A DNA stretch of 64,000 nt from Daedaleopsis sinensis (taxonomy: Eukaryota; Basidiomycota; Agaricomycetes; Polyporales; Polyporaceae), in contig CM066311.1 of NCBI GenBank assembly GCA_033807695.1, positions 1,302,001-1,366,000 of the forward strand, given 5' to 3'. This document shows, piece after piece, positions 11,266 through 22,835 of the stretch. A program made the position numbers and the translations under genes. The notes under the pieces were generated by a model. The model had not been told where the DNA came from, made no database searches, and saw only the letters and a list, made by a program, of their open reading frames with translations. Position 1 is the stretch's first letter. Every line of letters begins with the position of its first letter.

Positions 11266-13529
11266 ATGCCCCACATACGAAGCTGGACGGCACCCCCGAC
11301 GCGGCGGGAGGTCACCCTCCTGCTGTTCTCCCTGACTATCTTTGTTCTCTCGTATAATCTCGAGTCCTCCCTCAAGCTCGTCGGGGTACGTCCGCAGAGG
11401 CTCTCTACTTCATATCTTGCGAGAATAGGTTCGTACATCCTCTGCGACATGCGTCTACGTGGATCATTCTAAGGAGATTTGGGGAATGGTGCTTCAGGTC
11501 TTGGAACGAAGGATCCTGGATTCGATGCAGACGGGCGAAGACCGACACAGTGGCGTGACGAGCTGGAGGACCTCATCGCGGGAGACTGGGAATGGCGCGA
11601 GGGAGAGGTGTCGGGACACGCCCGCTCCATGTCCTCCGGGAATGGCGCGAGTGCGATGTCATACAACTTCGGGATGCTCAAGAGACGCAAGCGTCAAGTC
11701 GAGAAGGGCGAGAGAGAGGTCGGCTTAAGCAGCAGCATGAAGAACCAGTTCGTCAAGTGGGGGAAGAAGGTGCCTCTCACGAAGGTTGTTGCACATACAC
11801 CCGGTGAGTCTTTCAATGGCAATCTCTCGTGTACAGTGGTCAGAGATGTTTCCCTGAGATATGGCCGTGCAATATCCTCTGCTAGGCTGTACTATCTATC
11901 GTGAAACATACGCATGTACTGATGCATTTTGTGCCCGCAGGCTTCACGATTTTAGAAAACGTGATGACAGTGAACGGCACGTTGTTCGTCGTGGCTAACG
12001 ACTGGACGAAAGTGCCTAGGCTCGGGGATATCGCCTCCTCGTCTCAAGACCCTTCGAAATCACCACGAGTGCAAGATTGGCACATGCTCACCGCCAACGA
12101 CGCGAGTGCATGGTTCGGGCCATACGCTGCGAAGTGAGTCGTCCAAGCTCGTATTGCTAACATGAGCTCTGACCCTGCATAGAATCCACGGTACATCATG
12201 GCTCGCGTCTGATGCCGCTGAGCGGCAAGACCCGTATCTCCTTCTTTCCCTTTTCCGAACGCACACGTCCCTCATGTCCTCCACCCCCTCATCCTCTTTC
12301 ACCACCGCCGAGGGCCTTCGTATCATCTCACCCTCCTCACCTCCACCCCCCGCCAACACCATCCCTGCACCTCTCCGCCTGATATTCCCTCATACCCCCA
12401 CCTTCTCGTCACCACACATCCCCCCCAACCCCGATGAAGACGTCAAGGCACATCCACCCCCTCGTGACCGCGCGTTCCTCGGATTCCACCCGCTCCTGCC
12501 CAAGGCGGTGCTCCCGACCCTCGGCATGTGGTTCGAGGAAGACTGGCAAGATCTCGCAGACATGCACGTCCCCTTCATGCTGGAGCGCGTTGTCATTGTG
12601 GACCGCGGTGCGGCGGAGCGCGGGCGAGCGAACTGGCGTCCTGCGTCTCCCGATGCCGACACGACCAAGCGCGCCCCATCCGAGGAGGGCGAGCCAGTCT
12701 GGGCCGCGCCCTTTGTCGGGCTCGACGCGCCGGATAGGTGGTGGGCCCCTATGCGGACTGCCCTGCTGCGCTATCTGCGGATTGATGACGGGGCGCCGTC
12801 GTCGGGTTCGTCGGCCGGAGAGAGCCGGGGACTGGGTTCGCTCTGGGGCAGGAAGAAAGAGGTCCGGCGGCCTATTGTGTCGTACGTGTCCATGCAGGAC
12901 CAGCCCACGGGCATGGGTCCTCGCCTGTCTAGCGACGACCATGAACGGCTCGTCGACGGGCTTCGCAAGCTGGAGAGCGAGGGCGTGGTGGAGGTCCATG
13001 TCATGAACGGTAACGGCACTGTGCCCGCGCTCGACTGGACGAATAGGATGTCTGCCATCGCTCGTTCGACGGTGAGTTTCATTGCTCTCCCTGGCTTGAG
13101 AATGAACGACTCAGCGTTCGTCGTGAAACCTAGATCGTGATCGGCGCGTCCGGCCACCACCTGGCAGACGCGATTTTCATGCGATCGCCGCTCGCGGCGA
13201 GCAGCGCCGCGCCGTCTGCGGGCGAGGAGGCTTCGCTGCCCCTCCCGCCGATGCTCATGGAGTTCTTCCCCCCCGGGACGTTCGCGCGCGACCAGCAGTT
13301 CGCGATGCAGGTGCTTGGGATTGACTACATTGCATGGTGGAACGACATGTACGTCCAGCATTCTCGCACCAAGGGCCCCACCACTGACTGCGTCCGCAGG
13401 AAATTCACGAAAGACAACCTGCCTGCGGTCACGTCGCAGGTGTCGATCTCCTGGGACACTCAGATCCCGATCAACGTCGAGGCTGTCCTGCGCACGATCC
13501 GCGAAGAGGCGCCTCGACGCGTTGCATGA
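11266..13529 (+). CDS. GT61-like (DUF563) glycosyltransferase, type II membrane protein
   Basis: Proposed exons: 11266-11428, 11474-11803, 11941-12133, 12183-13071, 13134-13348 and 13400-13529, giving 639 residues. A single hydrophobic segment near residues 17-32 (LLLFSLTIFVLSYNL) after a short basic N-terminus marks a Golgi signal anchor. The PGFTILENVMTVNGTLFVV block, and later IVIGASGHHLADAIFM followed by MEFFPPGTFARD and AWWNDM, match the layout of fungal GT61/DUF563 proteins. In the usual motif G-x-H-G-x-x-L, the second G is a second His (SGHHL). GT61 enzymes transfer sugars such as xylose to glycans; the sugar used here is unknown. The first intron (45 bp, donor GTTCGT) is the weakest join. 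A Ser/Pro-rich insert lies near residues 250-290. Confidence 0.8.
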
Positions 13530-14947
13530 CACTAATCCCTACCCCTCTGATTCTGAAGCTCTGAGTAGCGTCCGTCTTCCGGTAAGGTCTCGCTCTATAG
13601 TTATGTATATATGCTTTTCGCCTGCTAGTACTCTACAGCCTCTGCACAGTAGCTTCCACACACAGGAATAGTGATCCCATAGTCGCACCTCGCACTAGCA
13701 TCCCCGTAGACCCTCTCTCTCTCTCCTCCCTTGCTACTTACATACCTTATTCGTAGACTCACCACCTCATCTGACGATGAGTACATCACATCGCATCGTT
13801 TCGGTACATCTGACTAGTACCCAGAGACAACACCAGGCCCTGCATTGAATGTTGAATATCAATGGCTGGTCGTGATAGCTGTCGCTTCACGAAGAGATGG
13901 TCAAGAGTCATTGTGATTGATCGTGTGCCTCCGTTCCAAACTTGGATATCGTGGTAGGACCGTCCATCCCTCACGTCGATAGGTCCTTCATCGTCTGCCT
14001 AGGGGAGACTAGAGGATATCGTCTGTCAGTGTGTATGGGTGTGGTCTACACAGAGAACAGTGTACGTGCACTCACCAGGCGGCTCTGCAGCAGCACAACC
14101 GGATTAACCGTAGTTGCAGGGCGATCGCGATTCGACGCTAAACATATCTAGTTGTCATAGTCAACGAGTATCGGGATCCTGCACACGCTATCATCGCATG
14201 AAGTGTCTGAGTGAGTTCTGGACATGGCTTGAGCCTGAGCCTGACCTCGAATCTGTTCCGGAGTAAGTACTCATGAGAATAGAGTCAGAAGATACTTCAC
14301 AACTTGTATCCTTGCCAGACTATGTATTTATTATGGAGGTCCAACGTAACGGCCAAGCTATAAAGCTTTCAAATTTCAAGTACGGCACTGTCCGTGCATA
14401 AGTATATATGTAAAGAGTGGAGAACACGAGACAGGGTACTTACCCGTGCAGTGCCCGTCGAATCAAGACCTTCTCAAAACCGTGCCACACGCTGCGGGAT
14501 CTGATCATAAACAAGCCACTTATCTCGAACCGGACAGAATACATTGTACTCAGTACTTACTTATGAGACTGTCATCTTTTCAGCATAGTCGGCTACGGAG
14601 ACTAGTACTTACTGAACATCGCGGAATCCGGATGGTGAGCAGCACAGATTGCAGATTCTGGATGGAGGCGCAAAGCCGACGATACAACTGATCCGGGCAC
14701 AGACCTCCGGGGGGCGTGGGAGCGCATAAGCGGGTTGAAAGCGGACAGCGAGAGGAGCGCCTGGAGTCTTTGCATTCCTCTCGTCCTCGTGTAGAGTCCT
14801 ATCCCGGTCACCGACCCTAGTCCTTCCTTTCTTCAACGCCTTGTCTCCACGCCTTATTTTCACCCTTCCTCCGCCCTCCATCCAGGCTTATCTATATAGA
14901 CCCATAAGCCCCTATATCGCACACAACTGCCAGCAGAGACGTCCGCC
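13530..14947. other. Intergenic stretch with repeated AGTACTTAC words
   Basis: No gene seen. It contains a CT microsatellite near 13711 and three exact copies of GTAAGTACT or its complement (14263-14271, 14552-14560, 14604-14612). The last 120 bp are the core promoter of the transporter that follows. Confidence 0.45.
14893..14898 (+). promoter_or_regulatory. TATA-like box of the TPT transporter gene
   Basis: TATATA lies about 50 bp upstream of the ATG at 14948, in a CT-rich stretch. Position and composition fit a fungal core promoter, but no start site is known. Confidence 0.4.
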
Positions 14948-16635
14948 ATGCCAGCCTCAGACGAGAAGATACACGCAACAGCAGAGGAGCAGGCGCAAAT
15001 GCTCGCGGTCGAGAAGGACCAACATGAGCTCCTCCCTTCCCCAGTCTCTGCGACGACACCGTCCCAGAGCAGGCAACAACCCAAGCTCTCTGCGGCCATG
15101 ATCATCCCAATCTGGATCGTCCTCAGCTCTGCGGTCATCATCTACAACAACTACCTGTACAACACCCTCAACTTCCGCTTCCCCGTCTTCCTCGTAACAT
15201 GGCACCTAACTTTTGCTGTGAGTACATCCTCGCCTCGCACGCCTCCCTACATTGCTCCAGTGGCGAGCCGCGGCTTCATAACGCCGCTCTCGCCCCATAC
15301 CTTCCCTTAGTCGGCCTCCTTCGCGCGATAGGCGGAGACCGCGCAATATCCGCTGTAGCCTTTTGAAGCGCATGGTGCATACTCCGCTAGCGTTTGGATC
15401 AGAGCATTGTACTGGCTATTTTTGACCGGGCCATGATGCCCTCGCATTGTGGCGGGCACACTCAAATTTTGCAACTCTCTGCGCCTCCCCACCAGGTTAG
15501 CGGCTCGCGCCGCCATCGCAGCAGGTGTGCTCCGGTGTCAGCATCTAACTCCCGCTGAGATTCTGCTTCTTCGAAGCTTGTCAGCGAATCTTACTTCGCC
15601 AGTGTTATTAACGACGTTTCCTGTCCCACAGGCTATCGGCACCCGCGTCCTTGCACGGACAACCCATCTTGTTGATGGCGTGAAGGACGTCAACATGTCG
15701 AAAGACGTGTTCCTCAGGAGCATTCTCCCTATCGGTCTCCTCTTTAGCGGGTCCCTCATCCTCAGTAACACGGCATATCTGTACTTGTCCGTGGCGTATA
15801 TTCAGATGCTCAAGGTGAGCGCCGCAAAATCTCCTCCATGCGTCGAGAAGCTTGACATCTAGCTATAGGCGTTCGTTCCTGTCGCGATTCTGCTTATCTC
15901 GTGGACGTTCCGGATACACGATCCCAGTAAGCGCCTGGCGGTCATCGTGCTTATGATCTCGTCCGGCGTCGCACTCGCCTCTCGCGGCGAGCTTCACTTC
16001 AACCTCATCGGCTTCCTGACGCAGGCTGCGGCCGTTGCTGTGCGTACCCATCTTCGCGACGCCGTGGTGGGAACTGGACTAATCTTAGGAGCTTTACAGT
16101 TCGAGGCATCTCGTCTGGTGATGATCGAGATCCTTCTACACGGCATGAAGATGAACCCGCTCGTGTCGCTTCACTACTATGCACCCGTCTGTGCGCTGAT
16201 CAACTTGGCTGTCCTTCCGTTCACGGAGGGGCTCGCGCCGTTCTACGAGATTATGCGTGTCGGGTACGTTCGCGTGTCCTTGACTAATGTGTTCCTGTGT
16301 CTGATCTGACGTCCTTTCCGCAGCCCTCTCATCCTCATCTCGAACGCGGCCATCGCGTTTCTGCTCAACATCGCGGCTGTGTTCCTCGTCAGCGCGGGCA
16401 GTGGTCTCGTCCTCACGCTCGCCGGCGTGTTCAAGGACATCCTGCTCATCGCAGGCTCGGTCCTGATCTTCGGCGCCATGATCACGCCCATGCAGGTCGT
16501 CGGTACGTACTACACATCGGTCTTCAGCTTCGGCCTCCCCCAGATATTTACTGACAGCGCGGCGGGCACGCAGGGTACTCGGTCGCGCTCCTCGGTCTCG
16601 TCCTGTACAAGACCACGGGAGGCACCAAGAAGTAA
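14948..16635 (+). CDS. TPT/DMT-family sugar-phosphate or nucleotide-sugar transporter
   Basis: Six exons (14948-15217, 15632-15814, 15869-16039, 16100-16263, 16324-16502, 16574-16635) give 342 residues. A hydrophilic N-terminus of about 50 residues is followed by about ten hydrophobic segments. Family marks are [21 protein letters not shown], then [19 protein letters not shown] (the conserved K-[AS]-[FL] of TPT proteins), a duplicated half with [12 protein letters not shown], and [23 protein letters not shown] near the end. The C-terminus has a Lys-Lys tail (GGTKK), which may act in ER/Golgi retrieval. Such proteins exchange nucleotide sugars or triose/pentose phosphates across Golgi or organelle membranes. 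The substrate cannot be read from sequence. The first intron is 414 bp, much longer than the others (about 54-71 bp). Confidence 0.88.
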
Positions 16636-18665
16636 GCGCATATGCGCGCTGCTCCCGGCCTGCGTCGTCCTTCGTGCGTCTTGGACGATGACACCACATC
16701 GCCTTGTCGAACGTCGCGGCGCGCGCACGCCTGCTGTCGACCCGCTCGCCTGGACACAGGCGAGGGGGGTCCCGCCTGGCCCAGTGCTACCTTACAGACT
16801 TTCTCCCCGCGGTCGCCGTCGTTGTCGTCGTCTTCACCGTCCACGCTTTGTCGGTGTGCTTTGCTTTGTGTACAGCCCCCGGACCTTGCCTGCGCCCGCT
16901 ATTACTTCTAGAGCATATATACAACCAACTTACTTACTGCAGCCACATAGAGATGAGATACTTGGGAACGATGACGATACTGCTGGGTCCAGGAGACTCG
17001 AACGTCGCTCTGCCTCGTGACTCGTCGACCTTGCAGCTTGGGCTTGAACAGGCTTGAACGTTAATGTCAGTGTTTGAGGGGTTGGAGGTTGGGTTGTTGA
17101 GTATTTGGTGAGTATGGATCGACGCCGTCGATGCGAATGACCTGCATTACGAGGGGGAAATCGACTATCGCCTAACCTATAGGTGAGTCTGAGGTTAGGG
17201 TTAGAGGTACGTCGTCGTCGTCGTCCGAGTCCGACAGGTTGCTTGATCTCAACTTGACCTTGTACTACTTTTCCGTTGCGCGTTCAAAATGCTTGTTTCT
17301 GCCAACGTTCGTCACCAGCTATTACAGACACCACGACACGCCGCCATTATACAAAGCCGTACCGCTGCGAACACTCAGGATGTACGTTGAAGTCCTACTT
17401 TCTATCCGCCATGCCACAAGGAGAACTTGTCGACCACGTGCCGCCGCCGCCGGACACCACTTGAACGCATACATGAGAAGGTATGTGTGCTGCTGCTAGT
17501 GGCTAACAGTGGAAGAGTTGCGTTGGTGCTAATAGAGTACGTAGATCCTCTCGCGCGCTGATTGCGCGCGCAAGTGGGAATCGTGGCGGCTCCCCAATCC
17601 GCGTCCAATGGATCTCTATACGCCTACGGCCCCTCACACACACTCTCGACCGCAGTATGATTATCTCCAACCCCGAGATTGCACCTCAGCCACCTGGGTG
17701 TGACCGATGTCAACGCGCACGAATACTTCCGTCCGCATCCTTCGGAGTCTATACGCGGAGCGCCCATGCTATGCCTTGCTAAACGCAACACGACTGCTGG
17801 AATACTTGATCAACTTTCGCCTCTCAAGAGGTTGGCGCGCTCGCCATTGTCAAATCTGTTGGACATTTGACAACCGGCGGACACACTACTGTCCGTCAGA
17901 GTACTCAAGTACGTCCATTCAAATCCAATAGTAAGTGTGAGTTGTCTGAAATTGGCCCTGGTAGATCTACGGCTCTGGTGATTTCATGCCGAATGCCGCA
18001 ACAGCGTCGTCGTAACAAGCTGTAAAGTCCGTCGTCGTCTCGAGACTCGATCGCGAGGTAAGTAGCATCAAGGTAAGTATGTACAACGTTAAAGTTGATG
18101 CGTGGCGCGCCTAAACCGAGCTGCTGAGAGTTAACTACTTATCCGCGCGCCACAGACACTACGGAGGAGGCCTTAGTGAAAGTTTCGGAGACTAGGTCTT
18201 GGTTTTGGGCTTGCCCTGGGCTCGATCATCCTCCTACAGGAACAAACTGAGCAACTTGAAGACGAGAAGCAAGTACTGCTCAGCACGAGCACTTGCATAC
18301 ATTGGCGCGATGGTGGCCAGTTGATCAGAGGCGCCCTATAATTAGCGCGCCATCATCATCATCATACCGTGTTGTGGGCACTGACAGTGGGCGGAAGTAC
18401 TAATCAAGGGCGCGCCCGTGCCTCGCTGGTACCCACCAACACCTCCCTAGGCCCATTCCGTACCGGCACAAACCTGCGCAAGCGTGGCAGGACTGATCAA
18501 ATAGAAGGGCGAAGTGCCACACTTGATGCCCTCCTGATGATGTTCATCAACTGAGTCGGTGGTGCATTCCGTGCTCAAGCATACTTAAGTACGCACGAAT
18601 CATCGACCGGCGCAGCTCTAGTCTCCTCCCCCACCGCTCTGAACGAAGGGCGATCGCTGAGCAGC
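16636..18665. other. Gene-free stretch with small repeats
   Basis: No coding gene seen. It contains one TTGAACGTT word (17054-17062), a two-unit TTAGGG-like tract near 17190, a perfect 9-bp inverted repeat (18102-18110 with 18145-18153) and a short CAT microsatellite near 18350. Several GGCGCGCC words cluster between 18100 and 18420. Confidence 0.45.
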
Positions 18666-19771
18666 ATGGCTCAGCTCACCCCCACCGCTGATTTGATTGC
18701 TTTCGTATTCGAGGCGGTGTTGTGGGGTACGTTCTGCTAGTTACTGTCTTGGAGGTACATGGCAAAGCTCATCGGAATTCCCTCGCTCCTTTTGCAGGTG
18801 CATTCATTAACTTATTCTTCCTCTCTATCATTCAACTGTGGCGCTACTCCCCTCGCGTCACCAAGAATATCGTCTTTCCGACCGTTTTCGCCAACAGCTT
18901 CCTCTTCGCACTGTGCACACTGCACATGACCCTCCGATTTTCACACTTCTACGCACTGTACGCTACGATGGTAAGCAGCATCATGTCCACTTTTCGGTGG
19001 AGCTTATCTATTTACTGAACATTCGCAGAACCACCAGGATGCATACCAGGTGGAAAGCAACGCGCTATACGGGCCCGACACCCTCGTCGCTCTCTCCAAC
19101 TTCCTCGGCATATGCGTTCTCCTCCACAGATGCTGGCTCCTCTGGGGCCAGAACTACCTCACGATCGTCCCCGCGAGCGTCTGCGCCCTCTCCGGTTTCG
19201 GTACGTCGTTCTCTCCCACCTCTCCTCACCGCCGTCCGCTCATCTTGGACGAAGGCTGCACCGATCTTGCCCGTCGGGCCGCGTCATCAGCCCTCATATC
19301 CGAGCAGGTCGCGCCGATGCTCCGCATATCAGGGCACGCGCTGCTCATGTACGCGAATCTCGCGGCGACGATCTTCATCGTCTGCCGGGTGTCAGATCTG
19401 CCGCGCAACCGCTCAACACTCCCCGCATGGGCCTCCGCCTCTCCATCCATTAAGGCGCGGCCGAGCGTGGTTGCGATCGTCCAGGAGAGCGGGGTAGTGC
19501 ACCTCGTCGCGCAGGCGGTGCTCTTCGTCTTCATCGCTACGGATCACCCGGCGAAGGGCGCCGTTGGCGGGGTCGTGGTACAGATATATGTACGTGGCAA
19601 TTGTTTTCTCAGCAGATGTGGGCTGCGATTGAGCGGAGGGTTGCGTTACAGGGACTCGTGCCCACGCTGGTCGCGATGCGCCTTGGGTTCGGGACGGACG
19701 CCGGCGTGAAGGAGGAGGAGACGACTGTGAGGATTCGCGAGGAGGGGGACCCGGTATTTCTAGGTGCGTAA
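18666..19771 (+). CDS. Basidiomycete multispan (7-TM-like) membrane protein, function unknown
   Basis: Exons: 18666-18726, 18798-18970, 19029-19200, about 19254-19589 and 19652-19771, for roughly 285 residues. The order of hydrophobic segments, with the polar link HQDAYQVESNALYGPD after the third and a C-terminal GLVPTLVAMRLGFG, is the pattern of a large agaricomycete family of receptor-like or structural multispan proteins without assigned function. The fourth exon's acceptor is uncertain: AAG at 19251-19253 gives a 53-bp intron, while a CAG about 40 bp later is also in frame. The tail is short and acidic (EEETTVRIREEGDPVFLGA). Confidence 0.7.
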
Positions 19772-20929
19772 GGAGGCTCAGTGGATCGCAGAGCAGTTTC
19801 GAGGGTGCGAAGAGGGACTTGAAGACAATGTGTTACTATCTATTCGCTGATTGACCCCTTGCATTCGACATGAACATCAGTATGAGATTTGTTGGTTCAC
19901 GGTTGCCGCTTCAAGGCGTGATACATGCGCCTCCTCAGGCCTAAGTCTTCAAGGTTGACATTGATGGTGAGTACGAGGTGGCTTGAACTTAGCCGATGGC
20001 GACTGTACAGCTCGCCGCCCCCCGCTGCTCACTAGCGCCCGAAAGACTAACGGTCACCGTGGTCGCAATAGCACGTACCTTGTTGCTTGACAAGCTCTAC
20101 CTGTTCATCAAAGACGCCCTAAGAGATACTGAACTAGCAGATACCAGAATAGATGTTGGATGAGCCTCGAACTCGAAAAGTACAATTTTCAAGAGGTCCT
20201 CCCCAATGGAGTCGCTACAAAGCCTCTCGATCGGTACGTCCATGTCTCCCTTTCAGCAAGCATTGCAATTTCACACTATACTTAGCCAGAAAATCTACTC
20301 CTGACGGTAACTTGCTACTAGCTATAGAGTCATCAATGCCGTGGTGCCTTCGAGTTGACTTCGAACTGGGTGTGGGCCGATGTCAGCAATCCATATGCTT
20401 GGGATTGGTAAATGTCTAGCACTTTTGCTTTTGCTTGCTATGTCTCTGATAGTACATTAGTCAGGGAAGAAGACCAATACCTGTGGCCCATACGACTCGC
20501 GGCGCCCGACTCGGAATTGGGTGGCCCAGGACAGGTCACTGGCTCGTTCAACGGAAAGTCACCGATGCTCGGTGAGTTCTTCCCTACTGGTATGGCAACA
20601 TGACAGTACATACTACACTTAAACATATCTGCATTTGCCCTGTAGGACCAGTCTTCCGGATGAAGACACATGTTGGTAGTAAAAGCGGAGCCAGCGCGTG
20701 ATATACTACATGTGGTCCAGCAAGTGAGCCACTCAGTCAAAGCTTGATGTGAGAAAGCGGAATGCTTTGACGGGCGGAGACAGCCACACTTGCTATATAA
20801 CAGGCGCCACCTTTCCGCTATTATCCTTCACCCCGCATCCACCGCCCTTCATTCCCGACCATACCTCCGCCACGCTACCCGACGGTTTACAACCTCCCCC
20901 CCCCCTCGTCTTCCTCCATCTCTACCGCA
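19772..20929. other. Intergenic, HMG-gene promoter
   Basis: No gene seen. The 3' part carries the promoter of the HMG-box gene, with a TATA box and a C-rich leader directly before its ATG. Confidence 0.4.
20794..20800 (+). promoter_or_regulatory. TATA box of the HMG-box gene
   Basis: TATATAA sits about 130 bp upstream of the start codon at 20930 and is followed by a pyrimidine-rich leader. This is a good core-promoter candidate. Confidence 0.5.
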
Positions 20930-22509
20930 ATGAGATCCAAAAACGCAATCAAGCGTCCATTAAACTGCTTCTTCCTGTACCGCCAGGACAAGGCGCGTCA
21001 ACGCGAGGCTGGAGAACTCCCAGGCTATCCCCCGACCGGCAGCGAGATCAGCTTTTCCAAGTTTGCAGCCGAGCTGTGGAAGAATGAGAAAGAAGAAGTT
21101 ATACAAGAGTACAAGGAACGCGCGAGGAAGGTGAAGGAGACGCACAGGCTGCAGTATCCGGACTACCACTACAAACCAAACCGCAGGACAATGAAGGTCG
21201 ACGAGCCCCAGGGCTTCAGGCGGCGGGGGGCCCCAATTAGACGCACTCTTTCGCGCGCATCAGCATCGTCTTCGTCTTCCTCATCGGACACTACTCTTGT
21301 GCCCACGACTCCCCACGCCTTCAAACCCGACTTCTCGTTCTACGATCCAGGTCCCGCACTCCCGCACTCGACGACGAGCGACGGTATGGTCAACGGTATC
21401 GTTGAGGTATTCACTTTGGCTCTGTGACAGCTTGAAGCAGCCGCTAACCATCGCGCGCAGGAACTGTCGCGAACATCGGTCGCGTCGACCTCGAACGCGG
21501 TGCCGCAGATGCAATGGAAAGGTCAGATCGCCCAATGGGCGGAATATCGCGCGGCTGCCCAACAGCTGTATCCGGCAGCAGGACAGGCCGAGGTGTTTTA
21601 CAACTACCAACCACAAGTCCAGCCGCCCAACCACGTCCCCCGTCGCGGACTGTTCTCGACATATATGCACGACCCCGCGTCTCCTCCGCTGCTTTTCACG
21701 GTGAGTCTCTCCGTTCACTGCCGCAATCCAACTATGATTGACGCGTCTGCCGTCAAAAGAGGGGTCTGCAACCAAGCGCCGTTCAGACGCGCCCTAACCA
21801 CCCGCAATCTGTGTGGGATGCCAGCTGCCCGCCGCTCGACGCCGGCTTCTACGATTTCACTGCGTGGGGTGCGAGCGACGCGATGTCCTCTGTGGCCTCT
21901 GCTGGGTTGGCCACCACCGTCGGTCTATCGGTCTACGCTCCGCCCCTTCCTGTGGCCACAGGGAGTGGCAGCAGCAACCCGCACCAGTACCAGAGCCGCT
22001 ACCTCAATGTACCTCCCATGCAAGCGGCCCAGGAGTCCCAGTTCGCGAGCTTCGACCCGCTCGCCCTCCCGCCCTCCGACCCCTTCCTTGCGAATGCACA
22101 AGCAGATAGGCTCGTCCCGTTTGCTGCCTCGGAATTCTCCATCTCGCACCTCCCCCGCTCCGACACCGAGCACTTCGCCGCCCCGCCGCCGCCGCCGCCG
22201 CCGCCGCCGCCTGCTAGTGTCAGTCACCCCGAGCAGCAGCAGGAGCAAGGGGACTGGTACGCTCCCGACAGTCTGCAATTCGCGTCCGACGTGGCCGCGT
22301 TCCACGAGGCGGTGATGCCGCGCTCGTCCACGCCGCCGTTGCCGGGCTTCGACTTCGCTGCCTACAGTTTTGGGGAGGCGAGCGGGAGCGGGAGTGCACT
22401 CGGACCGCTTCCTGACCCCCTCGAGATGCTCCCGGCGGACGCGGTTTGGCCGAGGGATCTGGATGCGTTCGGGATCTACTCAAGTCCGGATGTGGAGAAG
22501 AGCGGATGA
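20930..22509 (+). CDS. HMG-box transcription factor
   Basis: Three exons (20930-21406, 21461-21700, 21787-22509) give 479 residues. The MATA-type HMG box is at the very N-terminus, residues about 8-80: KRPLNCFFLYRQDK, a central helix around FAAELWKNE, and VIQEYKERARKVKETHRLQYPDYHYKPNRR. It should bind and bend DNA in the nucleus. The rest is low-complexity: a Ser run near residue 115, a run of nine or ten prolines encoded by CCG repeats (about 22184-22211), a Gln/Glu stretch, and acidic, Phe-rich segments that could be an activation domain. Agaricomycete single-HMG proteins often control mating or fruiting (the Pcc1/Prf1 type). That role is inference. The first donor, GTATTC, is weak. Confidence 0.85.
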
Positions 22510-22835
22510 GGTTACGCCTACGGTGGACTCGGGTCCGGACACTAGACGGACGCACTCGCGACCGATTGTTATTGACTAAGTGATTATTGCGGGGCTCGTT
22601 CTCGCTCTTTCGTTCTCCTGTCTGCATATTTGTTAGAAGACTGTGCTCATCTCGCTCCTGGTCCCCGAACTGTAGATTGTTGTCATACACGCACTTACAC
22701 TAGATCCCATAATGTCGGCTGATGTCTGTTGGGGAGGGTTTTGGAAGCCGTGTTATCGAATGTTGTATGATACAAGTAGTACTAGGGCTATACACCGTAC
22801 GTGAGCGTCATGGACAAGCGTACATCGTCTCCGAC
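22510..22835. other. Convergent 3' ends of HMG and SDR genes
   Basis: Short intergenic region between a plus and a minus gene. It must hold both terminators. Nothing else is visible. Confidence 0.4.

Noticed and set aside
17180..17205. Telomere-like TTAGGGTTAG
   Set aside because: Only about two units; too short to mean an interstitial telomere.
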